From the NCBI RefSeq assembly GCF_026151165.2, contig NZ_CP117849.1, positions 3,658,001 through 3,722,000 on the forward strand: a stretch of 64,000 nucleotides of DNA, written 5' to 3'. A program made the position numbers and the translations under genes. Below, in pieces: positions 1 through 8,039 of the stretch (positions are counted from its first letter, which is position 1; every line of letters begins with the position of its first letter). The notes beneath the pieces are model-generated. The model made no database searches, had not been told where the DNA came from, and saw only the letters and a list, made by a program, of their open reading frames with translations. The DNA comes from Cryobacterium sp. SO2. GTDB lineage: Bacteria > Actinomycetota > Actinomycetes > Actinomycetales > Microbacteriaceae.

Positions 1-585
1 CTGTCCGTGCGCGAGGTGGTGCTGCTCGGCCGCATCCCGCACCGCAGCAAGCTGCTGGGCAGCTTCGGCGGCGAGGACGACCTCGGCGTGGCGCTCGAGG
101 CCCTCGCCATGGTGAGCGCCGGCGATCTCGTCGACCGGCGCTGGCACACCCTGAGCGGCGGGCAACAGCAGCGGGTGCAGATCGCCAGGGCCCTCGCCCA
201 ACGGCCCAGCCTGTTGCTGCTCGACGAACCCACCAACCACCTCGACGTGAGCGCGCAACTGTCACTGCTGCACCAGGTGCGCGGGCTCGGCCTCACCTCG
301 GTGCTCGCCCTGCACGACCTCAACCTCGCGGCCGCCTACTGCGACCGCATCGTGTTGCTGCAGGCAGGCCGGGTGGCCGCGTTCGGCACCCCGGACGAGG
401 TGCTGCGCCCGGAAATCATCCGGGCGGTCTACGGCGTCGACTGCGACATCGTGCCGCACCCCCGCACGGGGCGCCCGGTGATCGTGTTCTCCGGCCCCGA
501 CGAGCAGCCCGACCCGCAGCCATCCGCACCGCCGAACACCCCAGCCGGCGACCGGCACAACGACTTTGGAGAAGGAACCCCATGA
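1..585 (+). CDS. ABC transporter ATP-binding protein, FecE-like (5' end outside window)
   Basis: The reading frame is open from the window edge, so the Walker A region is missing. Visible are the ABC signature LSGGQQQRVQIARALA, Walker B with D-loop (LLLLDEPTNHLD) and the switch histidine in ALHDLNLAAAYCDRI. The order and the Q-rich signature fit the FecE/BtuD group, which powers uptake of iron-siderophores or cobalamin with a two-permease core and a binding protein, all presumably upstream. The C-terminal tail of about 35 residues is Pro-rich and probably unstructured. The stop codon overlaps the next start (ATGA at 582-585), so it is translationally coupled to cofD, an unexpected partner for an iron importer. 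Substrate cannot be told from this fragment. Confidence 0.9.
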   Translation: MSVREVVLLGRIPHRSKLLGSFGGEDDLGVALEALAMVSAGDLVDRRWHTLSGGQQQRVQIARALAQRPSLLLLDEPTNHLDVSAQLSLLHQVRGLGLTSVLALHDLNLAAAYCDRIVLLQAGRVAAFGTPDEVLRPEIIRAVYGVDCDIVPHPRTGRPVIVFSGPDEQPDPQPSAPPNTPAGDRHNDFGEGTP

Positions 586-1631
586 CCCGAGTGACAGTTC
601 TCGCCGGCGGCGTCGGTGGCGCCCGGTTCATACGCGGGTTGCTGCAGCAGCTGGCCTCCGTCGACGCTGGCAGCGAGGTGACCGTGATCGTCAACACCGG
701 CGACGACATGTGGCTCGACGGGCTGCGCATCTGCCCCGACCTCGACACCGTGATGTACACCCTCGGCGGCGGCATCAGCGAGGAGCAGGGCTGGGGCCGG
801 CCCGACGAGTCCCGGCGCACCTCCAGCGAGATCGCCGCCTACGGGCGCGGCTGGTCGTGGTTCACCCTCGGCGACCTCGACCTGGCCACCCACATCGTGC
901 GCACCGACCTGCTCAGGAACGGCGCCACGCTGAGCGCCGCCACCGAGTTCCTCTGCCGCCGCTGGCAGCCGGGCGCCCGACTGCTGCCGATGAGCGACCA
1001 GTTCGTGGAGACCCACGTGCGCCTGGCCGAGGACGCCGACGAGCACCGCGCCAGCGAGCTCATCCACTTCGAGGAATGGTGGGTGCGGTACCGCGCCGGC
1101 AAGGCCGTCACCGAGTTCGTGCAGGTGGGCCTGGCCGATGCCGTCGCTGCCCCCGGCGTGATCGAGGCGATCCTCACCGCCGACCTGGTGATCCTGCCGC
1201 CGTCGAACCCCGTCGTGTCGGTCGGCACGATCCTGGCGATCCCGGGCATCCGCGACGCCCTGCGGGCCACAACCGCCCGCGTGGTGGGCATCGCGCCGAT
1301 CATCGCCGGCTCGGCGGTGCGCGGCATGGCCGACGCCTGCCTGACCACCATCGGCGTCGAGACCTCCGCCCTAGCGGTGGGCTTGCACTACGGCTCCCGC
1401 CAGGGCGACGGGGTGCTCGACGCCTGGCTCGTCGACGAGACGGACGCCGCGGCCGTGCCCGCACTGGAGGCCGCCGGCATCCGCGCTGTCGCCGTGCCGC
1501 TCTGGATGACCGATGTGCCCGCGACCGCCCGGATCGCCGCCGAGGCCCTGCGGATCTCCGCAGAGTTGACGGCCGCACCCGACCTGCCTGTCGCGGAGTT
1601 CGGTTACTCAGGGAGGGCTTCGACTCCGTGA
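582..1631 (+). CDS. cofD: 2-phospho-L-lactate/PEP transferase of F420 synthesis (CofD/FbiA)
   Basis: 349 residues, opening with the family glycine-rich loop VTVLAGGVGGARF and followed by the conserved NTGDD segment (about residues 38-42) and the LPPSNPVVSVGTI loop (about 205). CofD moves the phospholactyl group (in many actinobacteria the phosphoenolpyruvyl group, giving dehydro-F420-0) from the guanylylated donor made by CofC onto the deazaflavin Fo. The ATG lies 8 bases after GGAGAAGG and overlaps the upstream ABC ATPase stop. Its pathway partners cofC and cofE lie 17 kb away on the other strand. fbiC, which makes Fo, is not in the window. Family assignment is firm; which three-carbon donor is used is inference. 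Confidence 0.95.
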   Translation: MTRVTVLAGGVGGARFIRGLLQQLASVDAGSEVTVIVNTGDDMWLDGLRICPDLDTVMYTLGGGISEEQGWGRPDESRRTSSEIAAYGRGWSWFTLGDLDLATHIVRTDLLRNGATLSAATEFLCRRWQPGARLLPMSDQFVETHVRLAEDADEHRASELIHFEEWWVRYRAGKAVTEFVQVGLADAVAAPGVIEAILTADLVILPPSNPVVSVGTILAIPGIRDALRATTARVVGIAPIIAGSAVRGMADACLTTIGVETSALAVGLHYGSRQGDGVLDAWLVDETDAAAVPALEAAGIRAVAVPLWMTDVPATARIAAEALRISAELTAAPDLPVAEFGYSGRASTP

Positions 1632-1773
1632 CGGCCTGGCGGGGGGCCACGAGAAGTTCTGGCACGGCGCCGAGACCCGCGCGTTCCTCGGTGATCCCGC
1701 CTTCACCGTCACCGACGACACCGAGGTCGTGCTCGAGCGGCTGCGGGTTGTCGAGGTGCTGCCCGGGGCCTAG
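1570..1773 (+). pseudogene. Orphan C-terminal reading-frame remnant, family not recognised
   Basis: Between cofD and the next gene, one frame is open from a stop at 1567-1569 to TAG at 1771-1773, with no ATG or GTG start. Its last 45 codons look protein-like (for example GGHEKFWHGAETRAFLGD, then a DDTEVVLERLRVVEVLPG end) with amphipathic pattern and normal third-position GC. The most economical reading is the 3' end of a gene whose front was deleted when cofD took its present position. I could not place the family. It could also be chance coding-like sequence in GC-rich DNA. Confidence 0.3.
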
Positions 1774-1886
1774 CTCGCGGCCCGGGCGCCTCAGGCGAGG
1801 CCTGCCGGGGAACGCCGGACGGCGCTACTCTCGGCTACGTCGATGCGCCACGCGCAGACCTGTCCCCCGAGCGAAGGGCCAGCCCC

Positions 1887-2765
1887 ATGTCTCCTGCTCC
1901 CCCGCCGCCCCGCGTCTACGGCACCTGGCCGGGCGGGATGCCGTACCTCGCCGTCGGCTCCGGCCCACCGCTGGTCTTCCTGCCCGGCACCACCCCGAAC
2001 CACGAGCCGCCCACCGGCCGCGACCGCCGCTTCCAAGCCCAGCAGCTGCTGCCGTTCGCCGCGTCGCGCCGGGTGTGGTGGGTGAACCGGCGGCCGCAGC
2101 TCGACCCCGCAGCCACCATGGCCGACATCGCCGCCGACTACGCCCAGGCCATGCTGCGGCGCTTTGACGAACCCGTCGACGTGATCGGACAGTCCACCGG
2201 CGGGGGTGTGGCCCTGCAGCTCGCCGCCGACCATCCGGCCGTGGTGAACCGGCTGGTCATAGTGTCCGCGGCATACAAGCTGGGCGAGGAGGGCCGGGAC
2301 TCACAACTGCGGGTCGCCGACGACGTTCTCGATGGTCGCCCGCGCGCCGCCTTCGCCGAAATGATGCGCATACTGGGCGGCGGTCGCCGGTCCAGCCGGA
2401 TGCTGGCGGGCATCGGCTGGCTGCTCGGCACCAGGTACTTCGCCCACGTCTCCGCCGACCTGGTGACCACCATCCGGGCCGAGGACGCCTTCGACCTGCA
2501 CGCCCGGCTGGCCGAGATCCTGGCGCCCACCCTCGTGATCGGCGGGGAGCTGGATGCTCTGTATTCGGCCGAGCTGTTCCGGCAGACGGCGGAGGGCATC
2601 CCCCGCGGCCGGCTCTCCCTCTACCCAGGTCGGGGCCACCTGGGCACGACTTTCGATCCTCGGTTCGTGTCCGATGTGCGCTCGTTCCTCGATCTGCCCG
2701 ACGAGAGCGGCACCCGGGCCGGACGGGCCGAGCCGGGTGCCGGGCGGGATGACGTCACGCGCTGA
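1887..2765 (+). CDS. Alpha/beta-fold hydrolase
   Basis: 292 residues with the alpha/beta-hydrolase layout. The nucleophile elbow GQSTGG places Ser103, the acid is probably Asp223 in IGGELDALY, and the base is His251 in YPGRGHLG. An oxyanion-type loop (FLPGTTPN) follows the first strand near residue 31. No signal peptide or membrane segment, so cytosolic. The ATG at 1887 has a GAAGGG ribosome site just upstream, and a likely -10 (TACTCT) lies about 60 bases before it. The elbow carries Thr after Ser, fairly common among actinobacterial esterase and haloperoxidase-like members. Substrate unknown. Its 3' end overlaps the short remnant at 2749-2910. Confidence 0.85.
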   Translation: MSPAPPPPRVYGTWPGGMPYLAVGSGPPLVFLPGTTPNHEPPTGRDRRFQAQQLLPFAASRRVWWVNRRPQLDPAATMADIAADYAQAMLRRFDEPVDVIGQSTGGGVALQLAADHPAVVNRLVIVSAAYKLGEEGRDSQLRVADDVLDGRPRAAFAEMMRILGGGRRSSRMLAGIGWLLGTRYFAHVSADLVTTIRAEDAFDLHARLAEILAPTLVIGGELDALYSAELFRQTAEGIPRGRLSLYPGRGHLGTTFDPRFVSDVRSFLDLPDESGTRAGRAEPGAGRDDVTR

Positions 2766-2910
2766 CCGGGCCTCGCCCGCGTCGGCCCGGGCCGAGGCCG
2801 AGTGGCATCCGCTCTACCGGATCGGCGGCCTGGCCGCGCTGGTGATGACGCTGGACGTGTTGGGGCCGCGCCGCGCGCCGGAAGCGGGCCCGTCTCAGTA
2901 CAGTGAGTGA
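2749..2910 (+). pseudogene. Truncated N-terminal fragment resembling a DUF4386-type membrane protein
   Basis: An ATG frame overlapping the end of the hydrolase gene encodes 53 residues. After a charged head it reads WHPLYRIGGLAALVMTLDVL, typical of the first membrane segment of DUF4386-like polytopic proteins (YRIGGLAAL), and then loses that character and stops. The following bases show no continuation in another frame, so most of the gene seems to have been deleted. The -10 proposed for the next gene lies inside the fragment. It may be a relic, or a short single-span peptide still translated by coupling to the hydrolase. Confidence 0.4.
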
Positions 2911-2938
2911 GACATCCGTCCCACATCGAGGTGAGCAC

Positions 2939-3604
2939 GTGGAAAAATCCCGTATCGCGGTTCGGCCACCATCGTCGATCGTGCCGTTCCTGCCGATTCT
3001 CGTGGTCGGCGTGATCCACCTGGGCGCCATCCTGCTGTCGTTACCCGAGGTCGTGGAGTGGACGAAGCCGCTCCTGATGCCGGCCCTGGTGGTCGGGCTG
3101 GTCTGGGGTGCACCGCAGCGTCGTTCCCCGGTGATCGTGCTCGGGGTTCTCGCCCTGACTCTCTCCTGGCTGGGGGATGTCACGCTGCGCTGGTTCGTCG
3201 TCGGGCTGGTCTTCTTCCTACTGGCGCACATTGCCTACCTCGTGTTGTTCGCCACCCGGCTCGCCGTGCGCCGGGTGCGCTGGTGGGCCATCGCCTACGC
3301 GCTCTGGCTCGTCATCCTGCTCACGATCCTGGGCCCGCAGACCGGGTCGCTGCTGATTCCGGTCATCGCCTACGGCACAGTGCTCTGCTCGATGGCGGCG
3401 GTCGCCTCCCGGTGCAACGGCTGGGTCGCGTGGGGCGGCGCGGTCTTCGTCGTCTCCGACTCGATCCTGGCCGCAAACAAGTTCCTGCCCGGTGCCGGCA
3501 TCCCCGCGGCGGACTTCCTGATCATGCTCACGTATCTCGCGGCGCAGACGCTCATCGTGGGGGGACTCCTGCGGCATGAGCGGGCCCGCGTGGCTAGGCA
3601 GTAA
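2939..3604 (+). CDS. Lysoplasmalogenase-like YhhN/TMEM86 membrane protein
   Basis: 221 residues from the GTG at 2939, about eight hydrophobic spans, with the YhhN-family acidic motifs LSWLGDVTL and FVVSDSILAANKF. The family includes TMEM86 lysoplasmalogenases, which cleave the vinyl-ether bond of lysoplasmalogens; the bacterial role is less certain. An in-frame GTG at 2903 gives 233 residues but lies inside the best -10 hexamer (TACAGT, 2899-2904), whereas 2939 is preceded by GAGGTGAG at a good distance, so the shorter form is preferred. The gene converges on the nitrite reductase gene with a 15-base gap. Confidence 0.8.
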   Translation: MEKSRIAVRPPSSIVPFLPILVVGVIHLGAILLSLPEVVEWTKPLLMPALVVGLVWGAPQRRSPVIVLGVLALTLSWLGDVTLRWFVVGLVFFLLAHIAYLVLFATRLAVRRVRWWAIAYALWLVILLTILGPQTGSLLIPVIAYGTVLCSMAAVASRCNGWVAWGGAVFVVSDSILAANKFLPGAGIPAADFLIMLTYLAAQTLIVGGLLRHERARVARQ

Positions 3605-3619
3605 AACTGGGCAGTACAG

Positions 3620-6316
3620 CTAGGGCAGTACCTCGATGATGCCGCGGGCGCCCTTCTCGGCATCCGACATGACGTGGCTCACAAAGGGATAATGGCCGGC
3701 CTGGCTGAAGCTGAGCTCCACGAAACCGCCCTGTGCGGCGGCGAGGTCGAGCACCTGGGCGCCACCGGTACCGGTGCTGCCGCCGTCTTTCAGCGAGTAG
3801 TCGCCCTCCTTGTAAACGGTGTGGAACTGGCCGCCGACAACGTGGAAGGCGCTGCCCACGTTCGGGCCGGCATCCAGCACCCACACGCGCACGGTCTCGC
3901 CGACACGGGCCTCGAGCGGCCGGGCGGCGTACTGGTTGGCGTAACCGTTGAACACCATCAGGTCGGGGGTCTGCGCCTCCACCTTGACGGCGTCCACCTC
4001 GCTGCCCTGCGCGCCGAGGTAGAGCTCGGACTGCACCACGAGGTACTCGCGGTCCACCGCGGCCAGGCCGGGCGGGTCGATGATGACGGCGCCGAACATG
4101 CCGTTGGCGATATGCACGGACATGGGCATGGTGGAGCAGTGGTAGAGCCAGATGCCCGACCGGGTGGCGGTGAACGTGTAGACCAGGCTCCCGCCGGGCT
4201 GGATGGTGCGCATCACCTCATCGGGGGCGACGCCGCCGGCGTGGAAGTCGATGGAGTGCGCGACGGTGCCCTTGTTCACCAGGGTGATCTCGAACACATC
4301 GCCCACGGTGCCGCGCAGGGTGGGGCCGGGCGCGGTGCCGTTGAAGGTCCACAGCATCTGGGTGATGCCGGGCGCGACCTCGCTTTCCACATTGCGCACG
4401 ATCAGGGTGCGGCGATGCACCGTGGCGACCGTGGCGGGAGGGAGGGTGGCGTCGCGCGCCTCGAAGTCGGCGTCGGGTTCGGCCATCGGGTCGATATCGG
4501 CGGCGGCAGAGGTCGTAGTCCCTGTGGCGGCCTCGTCGTGGCCGGTATGGCTGCCATCCGCGGACATCCCTGCCATGCCGTCCATAACGGCGGTGTCGCC
4601 GTCAGCGGCGGCACTATCGCTGCCATCGGCGCTGTCCACCGTCTCATCGGCACCCACGGCCACGATGCTGATCTCCATGCCCAGCAGCCGGTGGCCGGCG
4701 ATCGAGCACCAGCCGTCCAGACTCGCGCCGATCACGCCCACCCGCACGGTCTCGGCTGCGCCCGGGTCGAGTGACCCAGACACCAGCCCGGACTCCAGCA
4801 CCAGGTTGTGCACCATGTCATCGCTGTTGGTGAGGGTGATCACGAGCTCGTCGCCAACCGGCACCTCGATGCGGTCGGGCACGAACCGGGTGTTGACCAT
4901 GTCCACCGCCACCGTGGTGGTGTGCCCGGTCGCGGTCGCGGCGGCGGACGAACCGGCGGCCTGGGTCGACACCGTCGACAGCCCCACCGAGACCGGGTCC
5001 ACGGCGATGCCCACGGTCACCGTGAGCAGCAGCACGCTCGCGGCCGCGAGCATCCGCCCGGTGTGGCGCGGTCGGATGCGCGGCACCGGCCGGTCGCCGG
5101 GCACCACCCGCACGAGCGGCAGGGCGCGCACCCGCCGGTTGGTGCGGAGGGCCCGGGTGAACAGCACCAGGAAGCTGGCCAGGGTGGCCACGATCAGAAC
5201 CGACAGCGCCACAGTGAGGGTGCTGGAGACCGGCAACAGCGACAGGGCGAGGCCGCCGTTGACGACCACGACCCGGAACAGGCCGCCGCGGTCGAGCTCG
5301 GCCGCGGTGGCTTTGAGGGCGCCCGGGCCGCCGCCAAGCACCACGGGCACCAGGTGACTGAGGGCGCCGAGCAGGATCTGCGCGGCGAAGCCGATCGCGA
5401 AGTACGGCACCAGGGCCTCGACACCGGCGGCCGCGGCCGTCCAGCTGGGTGCGAGCGCCACCTGCAGGCCGAACCCGAGGGTGCAGAGCGCGAACCAGAC
5501 CTGCGCGGCGCCCAGGCTCCAGGCGGCGAAGGTCACCGCGGGCGCCCGCCGCAGGTGCCCGACGCCCTCCCAGAGCACCCGACCCAGGGCCACCAGGTAG
5601 ATCAGAATGCCGAGCGCAACGACCAGGCGCAGGTCGGCCAGGCAGCCGAGCGCGACGAGGCCGAGGCCTCCCACCAGCACCGTCAGGGTGCTGCCGGCCG
5701 CTACCGTGGCACCCTCGACGCGGGTGTGCAGCACTGTAGGCCAGAGCAGCGCGATGGTGCCGATCACGGTGAGGCCCACCCAGCCGAGCAGGTTGAGGGC
5801 CAGGTGGCCGATGAACAGGCGTTCGTAGTCCTCGCCGCCGCCGTCGAGTCGGGCCATCAGGATGCCCAGGGTCACGCCGGCGGCGAGCGTCACGCCACTG
5901 GCCACGTAGTAGCGCACCAACGGGGCGAACCGGCCCGGCATCGCCCCACGGGTCTGACCCACGATCACGGCGGCGTGCGCCAGAGCGTTCAGCCCCACCA
6001 GGATGCCGCCGGCCAGCACCAGCGGGTACCAGCCGATGACCATGCCCGTCATCACCGCGATGGCGCCGACGGTGTGTGCCGTCAGCCGCAGGCCGAGCGA
6101 GACGCGGTGGCCGAGGGCCTTGCGCCGCAGCAGCGTGTCGGCGAAGTGCTGGCTCCAGATCAGGATGGCCGTGCTCACCGCGCCAAGAAGCAGCAGGTGC
6201 ACCAGCAGCCAGCCCGACGACGGCAGTTGGCGGTGCAGCACGGTGAGGATCACCGCGGCTGCGAGCCAGGCGGGCACCAGGCTTCCCGAGACGATGTGCC
6301 AGAGCTTGTCTTTCAC
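3620..6316 (-). CDS. nirK: Membrane-anchored copper nitrite reductase (NirK type) with extra cupredoxin domain
   Basis: 898 residues. Residues 1-440 form a membrane domain of about 12 spans. Residues 465-555 are a cupredoxin domain with a complete type-1 copper set (His503, Cys537, His542, Met547). A Met/His/Asp-rich linker (556-630) follows, then a two-domain CuNIR. In the catalytic part the type-1 ligands are His687, Cys727, His735, Met740 and the type-2 ligands His692, His726, His881; the catalytic Asp690 (SIDFH) and His825 (FHVVGG) are also present. CuNIR reduces nitrite to nitric oxide; the attached cupredoxin could relay electrons from the membrane domain. The GTG at 6316 overlaps the upstream gene stop (GTGA), fixing the start; a longer in-frame extension lies entirely inside that gene. 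Third gene of a DUF2249-membrane protein-nirK operon. Confidence 0.88.
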   Translation of the reverse strand: MKDKLWHIVSGSLVPAWLAAAVILTVLHRQLPSSGWLLVHLLLLGAVSTAILIWSQHFADTLLRRKALGHRVSLGLRLTAHTVGAIAVMTGMVIGWYPLVLAGGILVGLNALAHAAVIVGQTRGAMPGRFAPLVRYYVASGVTLAAGVTLGILMARLDGGGEDYERLFIGHLALNLLGWVGLTVIGTIALLWPTVLHTRVEGATVAAGSTLTVLVGGLGLVALGCLADLRLVVALGILIYLVALGRVLWEGVGHLRRAPAVTFAAWSLGAAQVWFALCTLGFGLQVALAPSWTAAAAGVEALVPYFAIGFAAQILLGALSHLVPVVLGGGPGALKATAAELDRGGLFRVVVVNGGLALSLLPVSSTLTVALSVLIVATLASFLVLFTRALRTNRRVRALPLVRVVPGDRPVPRIRPRHTGRMLAAASVLLLTVTVGIAVDPVSVGLSTVSTQAAGSSAAATATGHTTTVAVDMVNTRFVPDRIEVPVGDELVITLTNSDDMVHNLVLESGLVSGSLDPGAAETVRVGVIGASLDGWCSIAGHRLLGMEISIVAVGADETVDSADGSDSAAADGDTAVMDGMAGMSADGSHTGHDEAATGTTTSAAADIDPMAEPDADFEARDATLPPATVATVHRRTLIVRNVESEVAPGITQMLWTFNGTAPGPTLRGTVGDVFEITLVNKGTVAHSIDFHAGGVAPDEVMRTIQPGGSLVYTFTATRSGIWLYHCSTMPMSVHIANGMFGAVIIDPPGLAAVDREYLVVQSELYLGAQGSEVDAVKVEAQTPDLMVFNGYANQYAARPLEARVGETVRVWVLDAGPNVGSAFHVVGGQFHTVYKEGDYSLKDGGSTGTGGAQVLDLAAAQGGFVELSFSQAGHYPFVSHVMSDAEKGARGIIEVLP

Positions 6317-7551
6317 AGCAGCGATCCCCGCAGGGGTGTGGCGGCCGGTTCGGCGGCCGACGCTGTGGCTCCGCGCGGTACGACGGTTCGACGCGGCACC
6401 GCCGGGCCCGGCAGCGCGCTGGTTCCGCGCACGACCGACACCACAGCCACAGCCACGAAGAGCAGCACCGCGACAATGTTGAACATCCCGCCCCACTGCA
6501 CCAGCACCGGCCAGCCATAGGCGTCGCCGAGCAGCACCCGGGCCAACAGCGAGCCATGCAGCAGCGCCGCCGGCAGGTACATCACCGGTCGGTAGGGCAG
6601 CGGGCGGCGCAGCACGGCGGGCAGGATGGTGGGCGCATGCGCCATGATCATCGACATCACGAAGCCGAGGAACACGGCGTGCATCATTGCGTCGTAGGCC
6701 GGGCCGGAGTAGACCGGGCCCCGCAGCAGCCAGATGCCACCGACCACAAGGAGCCAGCCGTAGCCGGCCAACAGGCAGCAGGCCATGTAACGGGGCAGCC
6801 CATCGGAGCGCACCATGCGGGTGGCGATGTCGTGCCGGAACAGCCAGGCCACCAGGGCGAGCATCCCCGCACCCAGCAGCGGGTAGCCGGCGACCGGCCA
6901 GACCAGGGCCGCGACGGCGCCGAAGCTGAGTGTGAGGCTGATGCCGAGCATCCACGCCTCGGCGTGACGGTTGACGGTGGGCGAGATGCGGGACAGCTCG
7001 AGGCGCTCGCCGGCGATGGTGAGCACCAGATAGAGGATGAGCAGCGGCGCGAGCTGCGGGATGCCGATGCCGCGCAGCCAGAAGATCGTGGCCATCAACC
7101 CGGCCAGGGCACCGAGCACCTGCACGGCGGTGGAGACCGAGCCCTGCTTCCGCCAGATCTCGGCGTAGATGGCCAGCAGAATGGCGCTGCCGGCGACGAG
7201 GGCCGCCTGGCCCACGACCACGGGCAGCGGCGAGATGAGCGCGACACCGCCGGCGCCGAGCAGGCCGGGCGCGAGGTAGGCCCAGCCGCGGCGCACGGCA
7301 ACGGCCCGCTCGAGCACCACCACGGTGCCGACGAAACCGAACACCATCAGCGGGCCGTGCACCTCGGTAAGTCGGGTGCTCCCGACGGGGGCGGCCAGGC
7401 CAAGCAGGAGCAGAGCGCCGTCGAGGCCGGCGAGCAGGGCGATACCACCGAGGAGGAGGAAGACCAGCCGTCCGGTCACCCGGGGCCGCGCGGCCGAGCC
7501 GGTGCCGCGCGCTGCGCTGCCGGTGCGGCGAATGGGGCTCAGGGTGGTCAT
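6313..7551 (-). CDS. Polytopic membrane protein, NnrS-like, partner of NirK
   Basis: 412 residues with about 12 hydrophobic spans and conserved His and Met in the late helices (MMHAVFLGFVMSMIMAHAP, then ILPAVLRRPLPY), a pattern reminiscent of NnrS and haem-copper-like proteins of NO metabolism. The N-terminal 25 residues are basic, consistent with a cytoplasmic start. It overlaps nirK by four bases and lies 33 bases after the DUF2249 gene, so the three are almost surely one transcript. It may pass electrons or handle copper, haem or NO for the reductase; that is inference from position. The family name is uncertain. Confidence 0.7.
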   Translation of the reverse strand: MTTLSPIRRTGSAARGTGSAARPRVTGRLVFLLLGGIALLAGLDGALLLLGLAAPVGSTRLTEVHGPLMVFGFVGTVVVLERAVAVRRGWAYLAPGLLGAGGVALISPLPVVVGQAALVAGSAILLAIYAEIWRKQGSVSTAVQVLGALAGLMATIFWLRGIGIPQLAPLLILYLVLTIAGERLELSRISPTVNRHAEAWMLGISLTLSFGAVAALVWPVAGYPLLGAGMLALVAWLFRHDIATRMVRSDGLPRYMACCLLAGYGWLLVVGGIWLLRGPVYSGPAYDAMMHAVFLGFVMSMIMAHAPTILPAVLRRPLPYRPVMYLPAALLHGSLLARVLLGDAYGWPVLVQWGGMFNIVAVLLFVAVAVVSVVRGTSALPGPAVPRRTVVPRGATASAAEPAATPLRGSLL

Positions 7552-7584
7552 CGGCGGCGGCTTCAGGTCAGGCTGGCGCCGGGG

Positions 7585-7920
7585 TCAGTTGGCGCGGGTG
7601 AGGCGGATGGTCCAGGTGTCTGGTCCGTTTTCGAGGTACGAGACGAGGAACTCGCCCGGGCGGGTGCTCTCGAGCTGGCCGAGCAGCGGCAGCGGGTTGT
7701 GCGAGGCGATCAGGTCGAGCGCGAAGCCGGGCTTGATGGCGCCGAGGGCGCCGAAGATCGTGGCGTGCCGGATGGCGTGCGGGACGGTGCGGGAGTCCAG
7801 AACGATCTTCTCGGTGTCCTCGTGGCCGCAGGCACAGGCGTGCGCCTCGGCAGGTGCTTCATGCGCGGCAGGTACGGCACCGGGGCGGCTGGATGACAGG
7901 ACGATCGGTTCGACGGTCAT
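7585..7920 (-). CDS. DUF2249 domain protein, first gene of nitrite-reduction operon
   Basis: 111 residues. The DUF2249 core begins at KIVLDSRTVPHAIRH and continues through DLIASHNPLPLLGQLE to a WTIRL end. The N-terminal 40 residues are low-complexity with a small His/Cys cluster (HACACGHED) that might bind metal. DUF2249 proteins often neighbour denitrification and haemerythrin genes; their biochemical role is not settled. The ATG at 7920 is chosen because AAGGAGAA sits six bases upstream; an in-frame GTG at 7962 lies almost on top of the predicted -10. The promoter region with a DosR-like box is directly upstream. Confidence 0.8.
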   Translation of the reverse strand: MTVEPIVLSSSRPGAVPAAHEAPAEAHACACGHEDTEKIVLDSRTVPHAIRHATIFGALGAIKPGFALDLIASHNPLPLLGQLESTRPGEFLVSYLENGPDTWTIRLTRAN

Positions 7921-7960
7921 AAGAATTCTCCTTCGCCGGGTCGAATGACCCTGTTCAGTC

Positions 7961-8004
7961 ACTTTAGAGGATGTCTATCCTTTTAATCGGGACGTTCGTC
8001 CCAT
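7961..8004 (-). promoter_or_regulatory. nirK operon promoter with DosR/DevR-like box and second dyad
   Basis: Reading leftward, TAAAGT (7966-7961) is a good -10, placing +1 near 7954. No convincing -35 is present. Instead TCGGGACGTTCGTCCCAT (7987-8004) has GGGAC-N4-GTCCC, matching the core of the DosR/DevR consensus (GGGAC, four bases, GTCCC); its centre is 41.5 bases from +1, the classic activator position. A second inverted repeat, AGGAT-GTCT-ATCCT (7968-7981), lies between box and -10 and could hold a repressor. Both sit between divergent genes and may also affect the Rieske gene. Confidence 0.55.
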
Positions 8005-8039
8005 GAGGCGATCCACTATCGGCAGGGAATGAGGAGCAG

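Noticed and set aside
6317..6955. A 213-residue N-terminal extension of the nitrite reductase frame
   Set aside because: It lies wholly inside the well-supported membrane-protein gene 6313-7551, and a GTG overlapping that gene's stop gives a natural coupled start.
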